Origin: DATFXM01 sp035315885
Lineage (GTDB): Bacteria > Acidobacteriota > Blastocatellia > UBA7656
Direction: 5' to 3'
Length of the DNA: 64,000 bases
NCBI GenBank assembly: GCA_035315885.1
Contig: DATFXM010000097.1
Location: 124,001 to 188,000 of the forward strand
Positions within the stretch are counted from its first letter, which is position 1, and the number at the start of each line of letters is the position of its first letter. Below are positions 60,349 through 64,000 of the stretch, piece after piece. Position numbers and translations under genes: made by a program. A model generated the notes under the pieces. That model had not been told where the DNA came from, did not search any database, and saw only the letters and a list, made by a program, of their open reading frames with translations.

Positions 60349-62402
60349 CTGAGTTGCACCGAAAGTTCCTCGGGCGACGTAGCCGGTTCCAGACAAACAT
60401 TGTTTCGACAGACGTACGCGGTCGCGGCCCCGCCGACGCGCTTCCGATCCGCAAGAAGGCGAACTATATCTGCTGCCTCGGGTGTATTGTCTCCGGCGCC
60501 GGCAACGACTTTGTTGGGCAAGAACCTTCCGTAGATCTGTTCGCGCAGGAGCCGCACTTCGTGCGAATCCGGCTCGCCGACTATCGCTATTTCCTTGGGC
60601 TCCGAAAGATAGAAATCAAGGGCGCACAGCAAGTATCCAAACGCGCTCGGATAGCGAGACACTATCGCGCGCGTTGCACGAAGGATTTCCACCGCATGCT
60701 GCTGGTACTTGATCTCCTGCGTGAGAATGCCCAGCTTCTGAAGCGCGAGCGCCGCAACCGAGTTACCCGAAGGCGTGGCATTGTCAAAGTATTCCTTAGT
60801 CCTGGTGATCAGCTCCTCGTGATCCGATGAGGTAAAGAAGAAACCGCCTTCGTTCGAGTCCCAGAACAACTCGATCATTGCATCCGCCAGTTTCCGTGCG
60901 TGCTCGAAATACTTCAGGTCGAAGCTCGCCTCGAACAACGACAACATCGCTTCTACAGCGTAGGCGTAGTCTTCCAGGTAGCCATTCAGTTTTGAACGTC
61001 CAGCCTTGTATGTCCTCAGGAGACGGCCTTCTCGCTCGAGGCTGTTTATTATGAAGTCTCCATTTCTCTTTGCCACCATCAGGTAGTCGTCGCGGCCAAG
61101 TATCGACGCAGCTTCAGAGAATGCGGTCAGCATCATCGCGTTCCACGCTGCGAGCGATTTATCGTCCCGGCCCGGTCGAATTCGGGACTCTCTGACCTGA
61201 AACAACCGGCTCTTGCCACTAGTCACCACCCGCCTGACTTCTTCCTCGGTGCGCCCGGTCTCCTCGGCGAATTCCTGAATCGTGAACGGCGAATTCAATA
61301 TCGACTTTCCGTGCTCGAAGTTGCCCTGTCTTGTCACGTTGAAGAACGCACAGAAGATCGAGCCGTCTTGCTCCCCCAGGACCTCAAAGATCTGCTCCGG
61401 TGTCCAGACGTAAAACTTGCCTTCTTCGCCCTCGCTGTCGGCGTCCTCCGACGAGTAAAACGCACCGGTGCTGTCGGTCATGTCTCGGACTATGTATTCA
61501 AGCGTCTCCTCGGCAACGCGCCGATACTCGGGGTTCCTTGTTTGTTGATATGCGTAGAGGTAAACGCGCACCAGCAGGGCATTGTCGTAAAGCATCTTCT
61601 CAAAGTGCGGAACGAGCCAATGTGCGTCTACCGAGTACCTCGCGAAGCCCCCGCCAAGTTGGTCGTACATTCCACCGCCCGCCATTCTCTTTAATGTAAG
61701 CTCGACCATCGCGAGCGCTTCGGACGAGTTGGTTCGCGCATGATGCCGCAGTAGAAACATCAACGTCATAGAAGGCGGGAATTTAGGCGCGCTACCGAAA
61801 CCTCCATCCGTTTTGTCAAAGCCCGGCAACAAAGCGCTGAACGCCTGATTGAGCACTTCAGTCGTGAGCATTTCATTGGAAGACACCATCCGGTTTGTCC
61901 GCCGTAGCTCGGTAGTAATCGCATCCGCGCTCTGCGTGATATCCTCCGACCGGTTCTTGTACGAATCGACAATCGCCATCAGCACCCGGGGAAAACCCGG
62001 CATCCCGCGCCGGTCTTCGGGTGGATAATAGGTTCCACCGTAAAAGGGCTTGAGGTCCGGTGTCAGGAATACGGTCATCGGCCAGCCGCCATGGCCGGTC
62101 ATCATCTGAACTGCGTTCATGTAGATACTATCGATGTCCGGTCTTTCTTCTCGATCGACTTTTATGCAGACGAAGTTTTCGTTCATAAGGCGGGCGATTT
62201 CAGGATTCTCAAACGACTCATGCTCCATCACGTGACACCAGTGGCACGCCGAATAACCGATGGACAGCAGAATCGGTTTGTTCTCGCTTCTCGAACGTTC
62301 GATAGCTTCGGGACCCCACGCGTACCAGTCAACCGGGTTGTGCGCGTGCTGAAGAAGATATGGGCTGGTTTCGTTTATAAGTCGATTAGTATGTTGGGTC
62401 AT
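60342..62402 (-). CDS. DUF255 thioredoxin-domain protein (YyaL-like)
   Basis: Cytosolic protein with an N-terminal thioredoxin-like domain of the DUF255 family, motif GYSACHWCHVME (C53, C56, CHWC), and a C-terminal N-acylglucosamine-2-epimerase-like (alpha6/alpha6) barrel (about residues 220-560; YDQLGGGFARYSVDAHWLVPHFEK is typical). 686 residues. Family members are named YyaL or spermatogenesis-associated 20; the reaction is not established. The start ATG has GGGAG upstream. It is separated by 78 bases from mutS2 on the same strand. The last 7 bases overlap the glutaminyl cyclase gene. Confidence 0.9.
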   Translation of the reverse strand: MTQHTNRLINETSPYLLQHAHNPVDWYAWGPEAIERSRSENKPILLSIGYSACHWCHVMEHESFENPEIARLMNENFVCIKVDREERPDIDSIYMNAVQMMTGHGGWPMTVFLTPDLKPFYGGTYYPPEDRRGMPGFPRVLMAIVDSYKNRSEDITQSADAITTELRRTNRMVSSNEMLTTEVLNQAFSALLPGFDKTDGGFGSAPKFPPSMTLMFLLRHHARTNSSEALAMVELTLKRMAGGGMYDQLGGGFARYSVDAHWLVPHFEKMLYDNALLVRVYLYAYQQTRNPEYRRVAEETLEYIVRDMTDSTGAFYSSEDADSEGEEGKFYVWTPEQIFEVLGEQDGSIFCAFFNVTRQGNFEHGKSILNSPFTIQEFAEETGRTEEEVRRVVTSGKSRLFQVRESRIRPGRDDKSLAAWNAMMLTAFSEAASILGRDDYLMVAKRNGDFIINSLEREGRLLRTYKAGRSKLNGYLEDYAYAVEAMLSLFEASFDLKYFEHARKLADAMIELFWDSNEGGFFFTSSDHEELITRTKEYFDNATPSGNSVAALALQKLGILTQEIKYQQHAVEILRATRAIVSRYPSAFGYLLCALDFYLSEPKEIAIVGEPDSHEVRLLREQIYGRFLPNKVVAGAGDNTPEAADIVRLLADRKRVGGAATAYVCRNNVCLEPATSPEELSVQLSQ

Positions 62403-62480
62403 TCGCTCTCCCGTTGTTGAGACGTCTCGCTGGATTCAACTGCAACGTCGTAAGTTCGGCGTCGCCGATTCGAGATGTTT

Positions 62481-64000
62481 CTACTTCTTCAACACAGCCA
62501 CGGTGGCCCCGGCGCCGCCTTCGTTTGGCGGAGCCTGGCCGAAGCTCTCGATATGCGGATGACCTCGCAACAGCTCGCTGACTGCTTTTCGCAGGGCGCC
62601 CTTGCCGTGGCCGTGAATTATCCGCACGGTTTCGACGCCGGCCAGAAATGCTTCGTCGAGGAATTTGTCGGTCCTGTCGGTAGCTTCGTCAGCATTCGAG
62701 CCGATCAGATTGATCTCCGGAGTGAAGTCGCCTGACGGTCCGAGATCGGCGCTCACGCCGCGAGGCAGCGAAGCTGCGCGTTTTGAAGCCGGTTTTTCCG
62801 CGCGACTCAAAAGCTCTATTTCATTTCGTCGAGCTCGAAATCTCAAGGCTCCTACCAGCACGGTATATTCTTCTCCGGAGATGCTCTCAACCTCCCCTTC
62901 GCGAGCCAGTGACTTGACGCGCACGCGATCGCGTTCGTGGATATCTTCGGCGGCTTCGCAAAGATCTGCTGCTCCGGCTGCCGCGGAAGTGCCCTCAGTC
63001 TCTTCCGAGATGGGCGAGGCGGCTTCCCCCAATTGAGGATCAAGACCGGGTGCCGATGCGACCTGCTTGCGTATGCGCACGGCGGCAGAGCGGCGGAGGT
63101 TAGATGCTCGCGACTCTGCCTCTTTCCTCAGGCGGGAGGCAGTCGCCTTATCGTTAATCGACTCGATTATCTTTGAGCTCTCGACTTTGAAGTCCTGCAC
63201 GACCGCCGTCAGTTCGTTCTCGAACTGCCTGCTGCGTTGAGCTTCTCTCTTTGCGAACTCTATATCGAGGCCCGCGTACTTATCGGCGGTGGCCTGACGT
63301 TCTTCTTCAAGCGCGGCGACCAGAGCCGAGCGTTGATCTACCAGGGTTTTAAGCTGCTTCAGATAATTGCTGGTTTCGTGTTGAGCAGGATCAAGATGCG
63401 CTCCGGCTCCTGAGATTATCTCGGATGGAACTTCCATGCGCCGAGCGATCTCGATGCCCGACGAAGCGCCGGCCACGCCAGTAATCAACCGGTACGTAGG
63501 CCTCAAGGTAGCTTCGTCAAACTCCACCGAAGCGTTTAGAACGTCGGCTGTCTGCGCCGCCCAAACTTTTAGTGGGTTGTAGTGCGTGGTTGCGACCGTC
63601 GTCGCACCGGCGCGCCGAAAGTAGTCGACGATGGCGATTCCCAGAGCCGCGCCTTCATCCGGGTCGGTGCCCGTTCCAACTTCATCTATAAGTATCAGTA
63701 CCTCACCATTGTGAGCGCTCCCCGATCCTGCGCTAACGGCTCGTGCCATCTCGGCGATGTTTTTCATATGCGCGGTGAACGTTGACAAGTTAGCAGCGAT
63801 CGACTGCTGATCACCGATGTCCGCGAGCACAAGCTCGAATACCGGAAGAACGGCTCGCTTCGTCGGGAGGTGAAGTCCCATTTGCGCCATCAGTGCAAGG
63901 AGGCCGACCGTCTTGGTTACGACTGTCTTGCCGCCTGCGTTTGGCCCGCTCACTACCAGAGTTTGATGTTCCTCGTCCATTTCGAGAGAGATGGGAACGA
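62481..64000 (-). CDS. mutS2: MutS2 family ATPase/endonuclease (5' end outside window)
   Basis: Anti-recombination or ribosome-rescue ATPase of the MutS2 family; in the window it is the C-terminal two thirds. The ATPase has Walker A SGPNAGGKT, the Walker B region ILIDEVGTGTDPDEGAA and TTHYNPLKVWA. A coiled-coil stretch rich in Glu/Arg/Lys (YLKQLKTLVDQRSALVAALE) is followed by a KOW-like region, and a C-terminal Smr domain (INLIGSNADEATDRTDKFLD; TVRIIHGHGKGALRKAVSEL) that nicks DNA or RNA. The HGKGALR catalytic motif is intact. The reading frame stays open to the right edge (VPISLEMDEEHQT). It lies upstream of the DUF255 gene on the same strand. Confidence 0.93.
   Translation of the reverse strand, partial: VPISLEMDEEHQTLVVSGPNAGGKTVVTKTVGLLALMAQMGLHLPTKRAVLPVFELVLADIGDQQSIAANLSTFTAHMKNIAEMARAVSAGSGSAHNGEVLILIDEVGTGTDPDEGAALGIAIVDYFRRAGATTVATTHYNPLKVWAAQTADVLNASVEFDEATLRPTYRLITGVAGASSGIEIARRMEVPSEIISGAGAHLDPAQHETSNYLKQLKTLVDQRSALVAALEEERQATADKYAGLDIEFAKREAQRSRQFENELTAVVQDFKVESSKIIESINDKATASRLRKEAESRASNLRRSAAVRIRKQVASAPGLDPQLGEAASPISEETEGTSAAAGAADLCEAAEDIHERDRVRVKSLAREGEVESISGEEYTVLVGALRFRARRNEIELLSRAEKPASKRAASLPRGVSADLGPSGDFTPEINLIGSNADEATDRTDKFLDEAFLAGVETVRIIHGHGKGALRKAVSELLRGHPHIESFGQAPPNEGGAGATVAVLKK

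Overview
The window reads as chromosomal DNA of a Gram-negative, non-pathogen-like bacterium, most probably an Acidobacteriota member near Blastocatellia. This is inferred from gene content, not from a marker-gene match. Pointers are an RNase E/G with a huge insertion in its S1 domain, an MqnE-type futalosine menaquinone enzyme, a YtxJ-type bacillithiol-associated protein, separate MacA/MacB-type exporter genes, DinB-superfamily proteins, Lys/Glu-rich exported proteins and many GTG/TTG starts. I see no phage, insertion sequence, CRISPR array or rRNA.

Layout. 1-3456: a tripartite efflux operon on the minus strand (adaptor, ATPase, permease running off the left edge). 3668-3742: tRNA-Val(TAC) with its own promoter. 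3750-9630: minus-strand genes for an exported helical protein, a TPR protein, a DinB protein, a secreted phosphodiesterase and an RNase Z-like hydrolase. 9924-15157: plus-strand MFS transporter, alpha/beta hydrolase and UPF0182 membrane protein. 15234-18215: a GT39-like glycosyltransferase and a three-gene group ending in YtxJ. 18441-19185: two tRNA-Ser genes, one overlapping the 3' end of tadA. 19306-23488: ppx/gppA, lysC and hom. 23756-27608: a degenerate acyl-CoA synthetase and two acyl-CoA dehydrogenases. 27833-30694: ankyrin lipoprotein, DinB protein, a small Cys-rich exported protein and a helical-repeat protein. 30901-34749: nadB, an exported protein and an amidase. 34868-46826: a long minus-strand block in the order mreB, mreC, mreD, mrdA, rodA, radical SAM fusion, RNase E/G. 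46909-49860: a GAF-GGDEF protein and a class III aminotransferase. 49951-55539: YmdB-type phosphodiesterase, typA, a TetR regulator with probable operators, mqnE and a ribbon-helix-helix-like protein. 55751-64000: mgtE, a lipoprotein, a CuA-cupredoxin/beta-barrel fusion, a glutaminyl cyclase, a DUF255 thioredoxin protein and mutS2 (5' end outside the window).

The feature ordinary annotation misses is a family of intergenic inverted repeats. Each is built from degenerate 7-base words in several dialects (TTCTGAG, GTGCTGA, TTTAGGG/TTTCGGG, GCAGTAG, GGTTTCT, GGGGAGAT). In nearly all two-armed copies the G-rich arm comes first and the C-rich arm second. At least sixteen copies occur in 64 kb. Several supply the stop codon of the adjoining gene, and one sits exactly where the acyl-CoA synthetase is cut off before its C-terminal catalytic domain.

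Other points worth attention are three genes with no Shine-Dalgarno whose best promoter predicts a leaderless mRNA, a 15-bp perfect inverted repeat ahead of nadB, paired 16-bp palindromes 32 bp apart before the TetR gene, and the tadA/tRNA-Ser overlap.
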